DNA of 62,345 bases, taken from NCBI GenBank assembly GCA_945948535.1, contig CAMFBN010000010.1, forward strand, positions 1 to 62,345. The letters are read 5' to 3'. The position numbers were made by a program, and so were the translations under genes. This stretch comes from an uncultured Clostridia bacterium (GTDB lineage: Bacteria; Bacillota; Clostridia; Oscillospirales; Oscillospiraceae). Shown piece after piece: positions 51,080 to 59,898 of the stretch (position 1 is its first letter; each line of letters begins with the position of its first letter). The notes below the pieces were generated by a model. That model did no database searches, was not told the DNA's origin, and worked only from the letters and a program-made list of their open reading frames with translations.

Positions 51080-51583
51080 ATGCTCAACCACATTGTCATC
51101 ATGGGTCGGCTGACCCGTGACCCCGAACTGCGCCGTACCGGCAGCGGTGTCGCCGTCGCCAGCTTCTCTCTGGCGGTAGACCGGGACTTCGCGCCCAAGG
51201 ATGGCGGCGAGCGGGAAACTGACTTCATCGACTGTGTTGCCTGGCAGCGGACTGGAGAATTCGTCTCCAAGTACTTCACCAAGGGCCGCATGGCGGTGGT
51301 GTCCGGACGGCTGCAGATCCGCAGCTGGACCGACAAGGACGGCAACAAGCGTCGCAGCGCTGAGGTCGTAGCGGACAACGTCTACTTCGGCGACAGCAAG
51401 CGCGACAACGACGGCGGCAATTCCTCCTACAGCGGCAACGCTTACGGCGGAAACAGCTATGGCGGCAACGCTTACAGCGCACCCGCCCCCGCTCCCAGCT
51501 ACGGCGGCTACACGGCCCCCGCAAGCGCTCCGGCTTCCGATTTCGCGATGCTGGAGGACGACGACGCCCAGCTGCCCTTCTAA
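51080..51583 (+). CDS. ssb: Single-stranded DNA-binding protein
   Basis: A 167-residue SSB. OB fold in residues 1 to about 108 (MLNHIVIMGRLTRDPELRRT, FSLAVDRDF, TDFIDCVAWQRTGEFVSKYF). A Gly/Asn/Tyr/Pro-rich linker follows, then the acidic tip DDDAQLPF that recruits replication and repair partners. It begins 4 nt after rpsF. Confidence 0.97.
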   Translation: MLNHIVIMGRLTRDPELRRTGSGVAVASFSLAVDRDFAPKDGGERETDFIDCVAWQRTGEFVSKYFTKGRMAVVSGRLQIRSWTDKDGNKRRSAEVVADNVYFGDSKRDNDGGNSSYSGNAYGGNSYGGNAYSAPAPAPSYGGYTAPASAPASDFAMLEDDDAQLPF

Positions 51584-51628
51584 AGAATCTCTGAACTTTT
51601 CTACTAGACTTACAAGGAGGGAAATTCC

Positions 51629-51865
51629 ATGGCTAACGAACAGCGTATGCGTCCCCGCAAGCGCAAGAAGGTTTGCGCGTTCTGCGTGGATAAGGTGACC
51701 AGCATCGATTACAAGGACACCGCGAAGCTCCGCCGTTACCTGTCCGAGCGCGGCAAGATCCTGCCCCGCCGTACCACCGGTACCTGCGCCGCTCACCAGC
51801 GTGACCTGACCACCGCTATCAAGCGCGCCCGTCAGATCGCCCTGCTGCCCTACGTTGCTGACTAA
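51629..51865 (+). CDS. rpsR: 30S ribosomal protein S18
   Basis: A 78-residue S18 ([40 protein letters not shown]), with CAFC and a later Cys retained, as in zinc-binding S18 forms. SD AAGGAGGG. Confidence 0.97.
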   Translation: MANEQRMRPRKRKKVCAFCVDKVTSIDYKDTAKLRRYLSERGKILPRRTTGTCAAHQRDLTTAIKRARQIALLPYVAD

Positions 51866-51881
51866 TTCATTCAGTGAATCA

Positions 51882-51918
51882 CGCCCTGAAGCTTGCCGCT
51901 TCAGGGCGTTCCTTTTTT
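51882..51918 (+). terminator. Terminator of the rpsF operon
   Basis: ACGCCCTGAAGC, loop, GCTTCAGGGCGT then TCCTTTTTT. Confidence 0.92.
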
Positions 51919-52056
51919 GTAGGGCGGAGTCATGACTCCGCCGACGCACCCATTCATTTATATTGGTTTCATCCAACAGAAAGTGTACCCTGTTGGACGC
52001 ATTGCAGCCTGCAAATCACAGCAACCTGGTCGGCGGGGTCATGACCCCGCCCTACA
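51918..52056. repeat. TGTAGGGCGG-type element after rpsR
   Basis: 139 bp from TGTAGGGCGGAGTCATGACT to GGGGTCATGACCCCGCCCTACA. With the terminator and the fbp promoter it accounts for the 51866-52177 gap. Confidence 0.75.
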
Positions 52057-52106
52057 GTGTGTGGAGTTTTGTACCAATTCGTCGAAAAATTTTTGCGTCT
52101 TCCCCT

Positions 52107-52135
52107 TGTACCCATAAGGTAAATGTTGTACAATA
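52107..52135 (+). promoter_or_regulatory. Promoter of fructose-bisphosphatase
   Basis: TTGTAC (52107-52112), 17 nt, TACAAT (52130-52135), about 42 nt before the ATG. Confidence 0.65.
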
Positions 52136-52177
52136 TACCATTATGATAATATTTTCCCTCTGGGAGGAGGACGAGAA

Positions 52178-54169
52178 ATGGACAACAAGCGTATTTTTAC
52201 GGAAGAAGAACTGCACTACCTCCGGCTTCTGGCCCGGCAGTACCCCACCGTGGAAGCTGCCGGCACCGAAATCATCCGGCTTCAGGCCATTCTGAACCTG
52301 CCAAAGCCTACGGAGCACTTCATGTCCGACATTCACGGCGAGCATGAGGCGTTTCTGCATATTTTGAACTCCGGCTCCGGTGAAGTCAAGGAAAAATTGG
52401 AAGAATTGTTCGGAAATACCATGACCCAGAAGGACCGCAACGACCTGGCGACCCTCATCTACTACCCCTCCTCCAAGCTGGCTTTGGTTGCCGACGAGGA
52501 GGAAGACCTGGACGAGTGGTACCGGCTGACCATCCACCGTTTGGTTGACCTGTGCCGGTTCGTTTCCACCAAGCACACCCGGGCCAAGGTGCGCACCTAC
52601 ATGGACCCGGACTACGAACAGATTCTCGACGAGCTGATTCATCTGGTGGAGGAGGGCGGCTCCCGCCGGGATCAGTACGAAAACATCATCAACACCATCA
52701 TCCAGATCGGTCAGGCCGCCGATGTCATCCGGGCCATCTGTAAGGTCATCAAATCTCTGGTGGTGGACAAGCTGCACATTGTGGGCGACATCTTCGACCG
52801 CGGCCCCCGGGCGGACATCGTCATGGACAGCCTGATGGGCTGCAACAACGTGGACATCCAGTGGGGCAACCACGACGTACTGTGGATGGGCGCGGCCTCC
52901 GGCTCCCGGACGCTGGTAGCAACGGTTTTGAGCAACTCCATCCGCTACAACAATCTGGATGTGATTGAAACCGGCTACGGCATCTCCCTGCGGCCCCTGT
53001 CCATTTTCGCCAATGAGGTCTATAAGGATACCAATACCGACCAGTTTAAGGTCAAGCTCACCGGCACCGACGCCGACCAGTACACCGAGAAGGACAAGCT
53101 GCTCTCCGCCCGGATGTACAAGGCCATCACCATCATCCTCTTTAAGCTGGAGAGTCAGAAGGTGCTGCGCCGCCCGGAATTCGGCATGGCCGACCGGCTG
53201 CTGCTGGACAAGATCAACTATGAGGACAAGACCATCACCCTGAACGGCAAGGTCTATCCCATGCTGGACTGCGACTTCCCCACCGTGGACCCCAATAACC
53301 CCTACGAGCTGACCGCCGAGGAAAACCACGTCATCAACCAGCTGACGGATTCCTTTGAAAACTCCGAAAAGCTGCAAAAGCACATCCGCTTTCTCTACTC
53401 CAAGGGCGGATTGTACAAGGTGTGCAACGGCAATCTTCTGTTCCACGGCTGCATCCCCATGAACGACGACGGCTCTCTAATGACCTTCACCATCGGCGGC
53501 AAGGAGCGCAGCGGCAAGCGGTTCCTGGACTACGCCGAAAAAACTGCCAGAAAGGCCTACTACGACAAGCGGGGTTCCGAGGAGCGGCAGTTCGGCATGG
53601 ATTTTCTGTGGTGGCTGTGGGCAGGCCGGAACAGCCCCATTTTCGGGCGGGACCGCATGACCACCTTCGAGCGGCGGTTTATCGCGGATGAATCCACCTG
53701 GGTGGAGCCGAAAAACGCCTACTACACCTACTATCAGGACCCGGCGGTCTGCGACCGGCTATTGAAGGAATTTGGCCTTGAAGGGGAGCACTGCCACATC
53801 ATCAACGGTCATGTGCCGGTGAAGGTGCGCAAGGGCGAAAGCCCCATCAAGGGCGGCGGCAAGCTCATCGTCATTGACGGCGGCTTCAGCCGGGCCTACC
53901 AGTCCACCTCCGGCATCGCGGGCTACACCCTGATCTACAACTCCCGGCACTACCGGATCGTGTCCCACCAGCCCTTCACCAGCAAGTGGAACGCGGTGCA
54001 CAAAAACGAGGATATCCGCAACGACTCCGAGATCTTTGAAAAGCTGGAGACCCGGATGCGTATTCGGGATACCGACGAGGGCGCGGAGCTGCAGGACCGG
54101 GTGGATATGCTGATGATGCTGCTGGACGCCTACCGCTCCGGCGCGGTGACGGAAGACCATAAGAAGTAA
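52178..54169 (+). CDS. fbp: Fructose-1,6-bisphosphatase, class III
   Basis: A 663-residue Firmicutes-type FBPase with a metallophosphatase core, unrelated to class I. Metal motifs are FMSDIHGEHEAF, HIVGDIFDRGPRADIVMD, QWGNHDVLWMGAA and the late IINGHVPVK. It hydrolyses fructose 1,6-bisphosphate to fructose 6-phosphate in gluconeogenesis. Length and order fit the family. SD GGGAGGAGG. Confidence 0.97.
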   Translation: MDNKRIFTEEELHYLRLLARQYPTVEAAGTEIIRLQAILNLPKPTEHFMSDIHGEHEAFLHILNSGSGEVKEKLEELFGNTMTQKDRNDLATLIYYPSSKLALVADEEEDLDEWYRLTIHRLVDLCRFVSTKHTRAKVRTYMDPDYEQILDELIHLVEEGGSRRDQYENIINTIIQIGQAADVIRAICKVIKSLVVDKLHIVGDIFDRGPRADIVMDSLMGCNNVDIQWGNHDVLWMGAASGSRTLVATVLSNSIRYNNLDVIETGYGISLRPLSIFANEVYKDTNTDQFKVKLTGTDADQYTEKDKLLSARMYKAITIILFKLESQKVLRRPEFGMADRLLLDKINYEDKTITLNGKVYPMLDCDFPTVDPNNPYELTAEENHVINQLTDSFENSEKLQKHIRFLYSKGGLYKVCNGNLLFHGCIPMNDDGSLMTFTIGGKERSGKRFLDYAEKTARKAYYDKRGSEERQFGMDFLWWLWAGRNSPIFGRDRMTTFERRFIADESTWVEPKNAYYTYYQDPAVCDRLLKEFGLEGEHCHIINGHVPVKVRKGESPIKGGGKLIVIDGGFSRAYQSTSGIAGYTLIYNSRHYRIVSHQPFTSKWNAVHKNEDIRNDSEIFEKLETRMRIRDTDEGAELQDRVDMLMMLLDAYRSGAVTEDHKK

Positions 54170-54188
54170 GCAGCAGGACCCAGTATAT

Positions 54189-54217
54189 CCCGGGGGCAGG
54201 TCAATGACCCGCCCCCG
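54189..54217. repeat. Short GC hairpin after fbp
   Basis: CGGGGGCAGGTCAATGACCC GCCCCCG. It resembles one arm of the TGTAGGGCGG elements; a terminator role is possible. Confidence 0.4.
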
Positions 54218-54249
54218 CAGGCAGAGAATGCGCTAAGGAAGGACAAACT

Positions 54250-55371
54250 ATGACATACAGTTATTTTGACAGAAAAACCTCATCTGCGCTGAAGGGAATT
54301 GCTCTGATTCTCATGTTTGTCCATCACTTTTTTACTTTCCCGGACTGGATTACATGCGGTGTGGAATATCCATGGCAGCAAGCCTTCGCAGATCAGTTCT
54401 GTGCGCCGACGGATATCTGCGTATCTCTGTTTGCTTTTCTGACAGGATACTTTTACGTCTTCTCCAGAGGAACCATCCGCTACTCCCTGCGGAAAATCAC
54501 GGATTTTCTGATTTCCTACTGGATGATTGCGATTCCGATGATCGCATTGGCGGCTTGGAGCGGCTGCTACACGCTGTCCAAATCCGGCGTGGTATACGAG
54601 CTGCTGGGTTTGAACAGCACAGTCATGTCCTTTTGCTGGTATGTCTGCTTCTTCTGCATAATCATGCTGGCGCTCCCGCTTCTGACAAGGCGGATTTCCC
54701 AATCCGCGGTAATGGATGTGCTGCTTTTGCTGGTATTCCCAACGGCAGCGCTGAACATCTGGTACGCGTTGGAGCCTCGGCCGTTGGTAGGCGCCGTTGT
54801 CTGGAATCTGCGGCAATGGTGGCCCTGCGTTGCGGTGGGGTATCTGTTTGGAAAGTATGGACTGTTTGAGAAATGGATGGATACCTTTCTGCAAAGAGGA
54901 GAAAAGTCTGGTTTTGCTGTACGCGTTGTGCTGCCTGCATTGATGGTCTGGGCAGCCTTTCGCGGACGGTACTACATTGGGGCGTTGAATTTCGGCAGCG
55001 TCACCTTCCGCTCTGGTGATTATACGCTCATGCTGACGTCGGACATCATCAATGCGCCGCTGTTTCTTTATGGCGCGGCAAATCTGCTGCTGTGTTGCAA
55101 CGGTTTTCTCTTCCGGGTTCTGGAAAAAATCGGAGAGCATTCCATGCTGATGTGGTTTTATCACTGTGTTTTCTTTAACTGCTGCAGGCAGTTTACGCAG
55201 ATTGTACTGTATTTCCCCAAAAATCCCGTTCTTGTCCTGCTGAACGGCCTGATTCTGTGCTACATGGCCGCGGTTCTTACGGAACCGGTGCGAAAAGCGC
55301 TGGTCAGTGGAAAAAACAGGCTGCTGGATGCCCTCCGCATCTGTCCCGTCACGGAAGTCCGCAAGAAATAA
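54250..55371 (+). CDS. Membrane acyltransferase-3-family protein
   Basis: A 373-residue integral membrane protein with about ten hydrophobic segments and the acyltransferase-3 start pattern (KGIALILMFVHHFFTFPDW), including the His pair needed by the family. Members O-acetylate or succinylate surface sugars; the acceptor is unknown. SD AAGGAAGG before the ATG. Its base composition looks AT-richer than fbp and nfnA on either side, hinting at later acquisition. Confidence 0.75.
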   Translation: MTYSYFDRKTSSALKGIALILMFVHHFFTFPDWITCGVEYPWQQAFADQFCAPTDICVSLFAFLTGYFYVFSRGTIRYSLRKITDFLISYWMIAIPMIALAAWSGCYTLSKSGVVYELLGLNSTVMSFCWYVCFFCIIMLALPLLTRRISQSAVMDVLLLLVFPTAALNIWYALEPRPLVGAVVWNLRQWWPCVAVGYLFGKYGLFEKWMDTFLQRGEKSGFAVRVVLPALMVWAAFRGRYYIGALNFGSVTFRSGDYTLMLTSDIINAPLFLYGAANLLLCCNGFLFRVLEKIGEHSMLMWFYHCVFFNCCRQFTQIVLYFPKNPVLVLLNGLILCYMAAVLTEPVRKALVSGKNRLLDALRICPVTEVRKK

Positions 55372-55395
55372 GGCGGCTTGAGGGCAAGCCGCCCT
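55372..55395 (+). terminator. Hairpin after the acyltransferase
   Basis: GGCGGCTTG, AGGG, CAAGCCGCC then CTCCATTTTG. Confidence 0.55.
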
Positions 55396-55437
55396 CCATT
55401 TTGCCTTTTCGGGAAGGCTTTTTCCTTGCAGAACGGT

Positions 55438-55466
55438 TTGACAAATGTGCCGAAACACAGTATAAT
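55438..55466 (+). promoter_or_regulatory. Consensus promoter of nfnAB
   Basis: TTGACA (55438-55443), 17 nt, TATAAT (55461-55466). Confidence 0.8.
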
Positions 55467-55535
55467 GAGGTTGATTGGGTGAAATATCCAATGCCGTATA
55501 TCACCATTTACGAAAAGGAAAAGGACGGATCAGAA

Positions 55536-56390
55536 ATGTATAAAATTGTGCGTAAGAAGGAGCTGAATCCCACCGTCACCCTGATGGACATTGAAGCCCC
55601 CTTCATTGCCCGTAAGGCAAAGGCCGGCCAGTTCATCATTTTCCGCATTGACGAGATGGGCGAGCGTGTGCCCCTGACCGTTGCAGGCACTGACAAGGAA
55701 GCCGGCACCGTCACCATCATCTTCCAGAAGGTGGGCTTCACCACCAAGGCCCTGGGCGAGCTGAACGAGGGCGACTACATCCGGGACTTCGTCGGACCCT
55801 TGGGCAAGCCCACTCCCGTGGAAGGCAAGAAGAAGGTCTGCGTGGTCGGCGGCGGCGTGGGCTGCGCCATCGCCCTGCCCTCTGCCCGGGGCTTTAAGGA
55901 AGCCGGCGCGGAGGTCACCGTCATTGTCGGTTTCCGCAGCAAGGACATCGTCATTCTGGAGGACGAATTCAAGGAGGTCGCCGATCACTTCATTCTCATG
56001 ACCGACGACGGCACCTACGGCCGCCACGGTCTGGTCACCCAGCCCCTGCAGGAGCTGCTGGAGGCAGGCGAGCAGTTTGACGAGGTTCTCGCCATCGGCC
56101 CCGTGCCCATGATGAAGTTCGTGTGCAAGACCACCGAGCCCTTCGGCGTCCATACCAGCGTGTCCCTGAACCCCATCATGATCGACGGCACCGGCATGTG
56201 CGGCGGCTGCCGTGTCACCGTGGGCGGCGAGACCAAGTTTGCCTGCGTGGACGGCCCCGAGTTCGACGGTCACAAGGTGGACTTTGCCGAGCTGATGAGC
56301 CGTAACGGCATCTACCGCGACCGGGAGGCCGAGGTTGCCTCCACCCACACCTGCCGCATGGAATCCATGGGCAAGGCGCTGATCAAGTAA
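55536..56390 (+). CDS. nfnA: Ferredoxin-NADP+ reductase-type subunit alpha (NfnA)
   Basis: A 284-residue FNR-like protein with FAD (RVPLTVAG) and NAD (VCVVGGGVGCAIALPSARGF) sites and a C-terminal 2Fe-2S site. The site has Asp and three Cys (IDGTGMCGGCRVTVGG...FACVDGPEF), as in NfnA. With NfnB it forms the electron-bifurcating NADH-dependent reduced ferredoxin:NADP+ oxidoreductase. ATG at 55536 (MYKIVRKKEL) is the conserved start of the family. 14 nt separate it from nfnB. Confidence 0.92.
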   Translation: MYKIVRKKELNPTVTLMDIEAPFIARKAKAGQFIIFRIDEMGERVPLTVAGTDKEAGTVTIIFQKVGFTTKALGELNEGDYIRDFVGPLGKPTPVEGKKKVCVVGGGVGCAIALPSARGFKEAGAEVTVIVGFRSKDIVILEDEFKEVADHFILMTDDGTYGRHGLVTQPLQELLEAGEQFDEVLAIGPVPMMKFVCKTTEPFGVHTSVSLNPIMIDGTGMCGGCRVTVGGETKFACVDGPEFDGHKVDFAELMSRNGIYRDREAEVASTHTCRMESMGKALIK

Positions 56391-56404
56391 GGAGGTAACG
56401 GGAA

Positions 56405-57787
56405 ATGGCTAATATGTCTTTGAAGAAGGTTCCCATGCCCGAGCAGGACCCCAAGGTCCGTGCCCGGAATTTCCAGGAGGTCACCCTGGGCTACACCGAG
56501 GAAATGGCAGTCGAGGAAGCAGGCCGCTGCCTGAACTGCAAGAACCCCAAGTGCGTGGAGGGCTGCCCCGTCAACGTGCGCATCCCCGAGTTCATCGCCA
56601 AGGTTCGTGAGCGGGACTTCAAGGCCGCTTACGAGATCATCACCTCCACCAACGCTCTGCCCGCCCTTTCCGGCCGTGTCTGCCCCCAGGAGACCCAGTG
56701 CGAAAGCAAGTGCGTGCGCGGCATCAAGGGTGAGCCTGTGGCCATCGGCCGTCTGGAGCGGTTCGTTGCCGACTGGTATCGTGAAAACGTCAACGCCATG
56801 CCGGAAAAGGCCGAGTCTAACGGCATCAAGGTGGCTGTTGTCGGTTCCGGCCCTGCCGGCTTGACCTGTGCTAGCGACCTGGCCAAGAAGGGCTATCAGG
56901 TTTCCGTGTTCGAGGCTCTGCACACCGCCGGCGGCGTGCTGGTCTACGGCATCCCCGAATTCCGTCTGCCCAAGGCCATCGTGGCCAACGAGGTCACCAA
57001 GCTGCAGGCTCAGGGCGTGGAAGTCATGACCAACATGGTCATCGGCCGGGTTCTGACCATCGATGAGCTGTTCGAGATGGGCTACAAGGCCGTGTTTGTG
57101 GGCTCCGGCGCGGGTCTGCCCATGTTCATGGGTATCCCCGGCGAGAGCCTGAAGGGCGTTCTGTCCGCCAATGAGTACCTGACCCGTACCAACCTGATGA
57201 AGGCCTATAACAATGATTCCGACACCCCCGTTATCCACTCCAAGGCTGTGGCCGTGGTCGGCGGCGGCAACGTGGCTATGGACGCCGCCCGCTGCGCCAT
57301 GCGTCTGGGCGCGGAGCACGTTTACGTGGTCTACCGCCGGGGCGAGGCCGAAATGCCCGCCCGTCTGGAGGAGCAGCACCACGCCAAGGAAGAGGGCATC
57401 GAGTTCAAGACTCTGACCAATCCTGTAGAGATCGTGGCCGACGAGACCGGCCGTGTCTGCGGCATGAAGTGCGTGAAGATGGAGCTGGGCGAGCCTGACG
57501 CTTCCGGCCGCCGCCGTCCCATTGTTGTCCCCGACTCCGAGTTTATGCTGGATGTGGACACCGTCATCATGTCTCTGGGCACCAGCCCCAACCCCCTGAT
57601 CCGCTCCACCACACCCGGTCTGGAAACCAACCGGAAGGGCTGCCTGATCGTGAATGAGGATGCCATGACCACCCGTGACGGCGTGTTTGCCGGCGGCGAC
57701 GCGGTCACCGGCGCTGCCACCGTCATTCTCGCCATGGGCGCGGGCAAGAAGGGCGCCGAGGCCATTGATAAATTTCTGTCTAAGTAA
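56405..57787 (+). CDS. nfnB: NfnB / glutamate-synthase-small-subunit-like flavoprotein
   Basis: A 460-residue flavoprotein with an N-terminal bis-4Fe-4S domain (RCLNCKNPKCVEGCPVNV, CPQETQCESKCVRG). FAD (VAVVGSGPAGLTCASDLAKK) and NADPH (AVAVVGGGNVAMDAARCAMR) Rossmann domains follow, and the late GVFAGGDAVTGAATVILAMG. It was long annotated as gltA/gltD small subunit; the adjacent nfnA and no glutamate synthase large subunit favour NfnB. SD TAAGGAGG. Confidence 0.92.
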   Translation: MANMSLKKVPMPEQDPKVRARNFQEVTLGYTEEMAVEEAGRCLNCKNPKCVEGCPVNVRIPEFIAKVRERDFKAAYEIITSTNALPALSGRVCPQETQCESKCVRGIKGEPVAIGRLERFVADWYRENVNAMPEKAESNGIKVAVVGSGPAGLTCASDLAKKGYQVSVFEALHTAGGVLVYGIPEFRLPKAIVANEVTKLQAQGVEVMTNMVIGRVLTIDELFEMGYKAVFVGSGAGLPMFMGIPGESLKGVLSANEYLTRTNLMKAYNNDSDTPVIHSKAVAVVGGGNVAMDAARCAMRLGAEHVYVVYRRGEAEMPARLEEQHHAKEEGIEFKTLTNPVEIVADETGRVCGMKCVKMELGEPDASGRRRPIVVPDSEFMLDVDTVIMSLGTSPNPLIRSTTPGLETNRKGCLIVNEDAMTTRDGVFAGGDAVTGAATVILAMGAGKKGAEAIDKFLSK

Positions 57788-57798
57788 ATAATACTTCA

Positions 57799-57833
57799 AA
57801 CGGGAGGGTCGAATGACCCTCCCGTTTTTGCTT
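57799..57833 (+). terminator. Terminator of nfnAB
   Basis: AAACGGGAGGGTC, GAAT, GACCCTCCCGTTTTTG. Confidence 0.92.
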
Positions 57834-57861
57834 TTCCCTTGGGGTAAGCTTTTCTGTTATC

Positions 57862-57890
57862 TTGACATTTTATGCCTGCTGACATATAAT
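57862..57890 (+). promoter_or_regulatory. Consensus promoter of the Ig-like surface protein
   Basis: TTGACA (57862-57867), 17 nt, TATAAT (57885-57890). Confidence 0.8.
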
Positions 57891-57937
57891 AACGGTTACG
57901 CGTTTACCGTATTTTTTCTGGAAAGAGAGAATTCATA

Positions 57938-59137
57938 ATGGCAATCCAACGCAGAAAACGATCTCTCCTGATTCCGATACTGCTGCTGATCGCGGCGCTG
58001 CTGCTGTCTCTGGTGAGCTGGATGATCTACACCGTCTGGTGCGATTCTCAGCAGGTATTCCACGACGTGACCATCGAACTGGGACAGGAGAATCTGAGCA
58101 TTCAGGATTTCCTCACCCCACTGGGAAAAGCATCCCGGGCATCCTTTGTCACCGATCCGTCCACCATTGACCTGAAAAAGGTGGGAAGGACCTCACTGAC
58201 CCTGAAGCACGGTACCCAGCGGGCTGTGGTCAATCTTATCGTGGTGGACACCACGGCGCCGAAAGCGGAATTTCTGACGGAGACCACTGTTTCCGTCGCC
58301 GATTCCCTGCCCCAGGCCGGAGCGCTGGTGACTAAAACCGAGGATTATTCCCCGGTTCGGGTCTCCTACGCCGCCGAGCCGGTAATCCCCGACGACTATT
58401 CCGATACCACTGTCACCATTGTGGTGGAGGACACTTCCGGAAACCAGACGGAGGGGCACTGCACCTTCCACTTCACCGGCTGGCTGAAGGAGACCTGCAC
58501 GGTGGAACTGGGGCAGACCATCACACCGGAAATGGTGCTGACATTTCCGGACAGGGACGCCGGTCTTTTGGACCCGGAGGCACTGAAAACCGCCTCTGAC
58601 GGATTGGGCGAACATCTGCTGACGGTTACGGCTGGGAATACCAGCGCAGAATGCGCCGTCACCGTACAGGACACTACCGCCCCCACCCTGACGCTTAAAA
58701 ATGTCCGCCGGTTCCCCGGGGAGTCCGCAGTGCCGGAAGATTTTGTGGAATCCGCCGCGGATCTGTCCGGTGAACCGGAGATTTCACTGGCTGGGGAATT
58801 CCCAGACTTTGACCAGCAGGGTACCTACACCATCACCATTGAGGCCAAAGATTCCAGCGGCAACACCACCCGGAAGGAGGCCACCCTCTGGATCTCCAAT
58901 AACCTCAAGGCCCCGGACATTCAAGGTGCTTCCCGGGATATGACCGTGGAAAAGGACTCCACCCCGGACTTTTTGAGCGGTGTTACTGCCGTAGACGACA
59001 TTGACGGTAAGTGTGACGTAACGGTGGATACCTCCGGGCTGGATCTGAGCAAAGAGGGCACCTACACCATCACCTACTCCGCCATGGACAGTTCCGGCAA
59101 TGTGGCCACCTGCCAGAGAAAAATTATCGTTAAATAG
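57938..59137 (+). CDS. Membrane-anchored protein with Ig-like (DUF5011-type) domains
   Basis: A 399-residue protein with a basic N terminus and one helix (LLIPILLLIAALLLSLVSW) acting as a type II anchor. The extracellular part has about four Ig-like repeats with the signatures VVDTTAPKAEF, VQDTTAPTLTL, YTITIEAKDSSGNTTRKEA and YTITYSAMDSSGNVATC, as in DUF5011/HYR-type domains. No cell-wall anchor or enzyme motif is seen. Role unknown; adhesion or surface structure is likely. Monocistronic, with consensus promoter and terminator. Confidence 0.8.
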   Translation: MAIQRRKRSLLIPILLLIAALLLSLVSWMIYTVWCDSQQVFHDVTIELGQENLSIQDFLTPLGKASRASFVTDPSTIDLKKVGRTSLTLKHGTQRAVVNLIVVDTTAPKAEFLTETTVSVADSLPQAGALVTKTEDYSPVRVSYAAEPVIPDDYSDTTVTIVVEDTSGNQTEGHCTFHFTGWLKETCTVELGQTITPEMVLTFPDRDAGLLDPEALKTASDGLGEHLLTVTAGNTSAECAVTVQDTTAPTLTLKNVRRFPGESAVPEDFVESAADLSGEPEISLAGEFPDFDQQGTYTITIEAKDSSGNTTRKEATLWISNNLKAPDIQGASRDMTVEKDSTPDFLSGVTAVDDIDGKCDVTVDTSGLDLSKEGTYTITYSAMDSSGNVATCQRKIIVK

Positions 59138-59139
59138 AG

Positions 59140-59168
59140 AAAATCCCGTCTCAGGACGGGATTTTTCT
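59140..59168 (+). terminator. Terminator after the Ig-like protein
   Basis: AAAATCCCGTC, TCAG, GACGGGATTTTTCTT. Confidence 0.88.
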
Positions 59169-59170
59169 TA

Positions 59171-59234
59171 GGCAACTCCGCATAATGGGGCAAAAGATCC
59201 GCCGAAGCCCGCAGCTCCCATTGTGCGGAGTTGC
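59171..59234. repeat. 64-bp inverted repeat before plsY stop
   Basis: GGCAACTCCGCATAATGGG pairs with CCCATTGTGCGGAGTTGCC around a loop of about 26 nt. Non-coding; element or terminator for plsY. Confidence 0.6.
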
Positions 59235-59240
59235 CCTTAT

Positions 59241-59858
59241 TTATTTCTCTCTTTTGAACAGCACATCCCGGAAATAATTCTTCACCTTCAAATCGGCGTT
59301 GTTCCGGGTCTTGCGTACATTGTCCAGATGGGTGTACAGAATGATGGCGCTGGCAATGACGGCGCAGACCGTGGTGGGGATGTCGTGGCTGAACACGTAG
59401 GCCAGCACGGGAAACAGCACTGTGCCCAGCAGCGGCGCGGCCACACCGATGTCCAGCAGCACCATGATCCCGATACCGGACAGCACCACGATGACGAACA
59501 CCAGCGGATTATAGGCCAGCATCATGCCGCCGAAGGCCGCCAGACCCTTGCCGCCGGAAAAGTGCATGGTCACCGGAAAGCAGTGGCCCAGGATGACCCC
59601 GATGCAGGCCAGCATTCCCGAAACCGTCAACTGTGGAAACATCCACCGGGCCAGTCTTGCCGCGATAAAGGACTTGGCCACGTCAAAAATGAGCACGAAA
59701 GCCCCCGCCTTCCTTCCCAGCACCATGGTGGTGTTAGTGGCTCCCAGGTTGCCGGTGCCCGCCTCTTTTAAGTTGACATGGTTCCGCTTGCCAACCCATG
59801 CCGCCGGGTTGAGACACCCAAAAGCATAGCCAAGAATCAGACTTAGAAAGACTTTCAT
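59241..59858 (-). CDS. plsY: Acyl-phosphate:glycerol-3-phosphate acyltransferase PlsY
   Basis: A 205-residue multi-pass membrane enzyme that makes lysophosphatidic acid from acyl-phosphate. The three PlsY motifs are visible: GTGNLGATNT (with a preceding Glu), GHCFPVTMHFSGGKGLA, and the C-terminal HLDNVRKTRN. SD GAGG before the ATG. Next to, but apart from, the rsmG operon on the same strand. Confidence 0.95.
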   Translation of the reverse strand: MKVFLSLILGYAFGCLNPAAWVGKRNHVNLKEAGTGNLGATNTTMVLGRKAGAFVLIFDVAKSFIAARLARWMFPQLTVSGMLACIGVILGHCFPVTMHFSGGKGLAAFGGMMLAYNPLVFVIVVLSGIGIMVLLDIGVAAPLLGTVLFPVLAYVFSHDIPTTVCAVIASAIILYTHLDNVRKTRNNADLKVKNYFRDVLFKREK

Positions 59859-59898
59859 AGGTTTTCCTCAATTTCCATCTATCTACTACCGTACGGGA

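Noticed and set aside
55257..55535. N-terminal extension of NfnA into the upstream frame
   Set aside because: It would cross the acyltransferase end and the consensus nfnAB promoter; the conserved start is at 55536.
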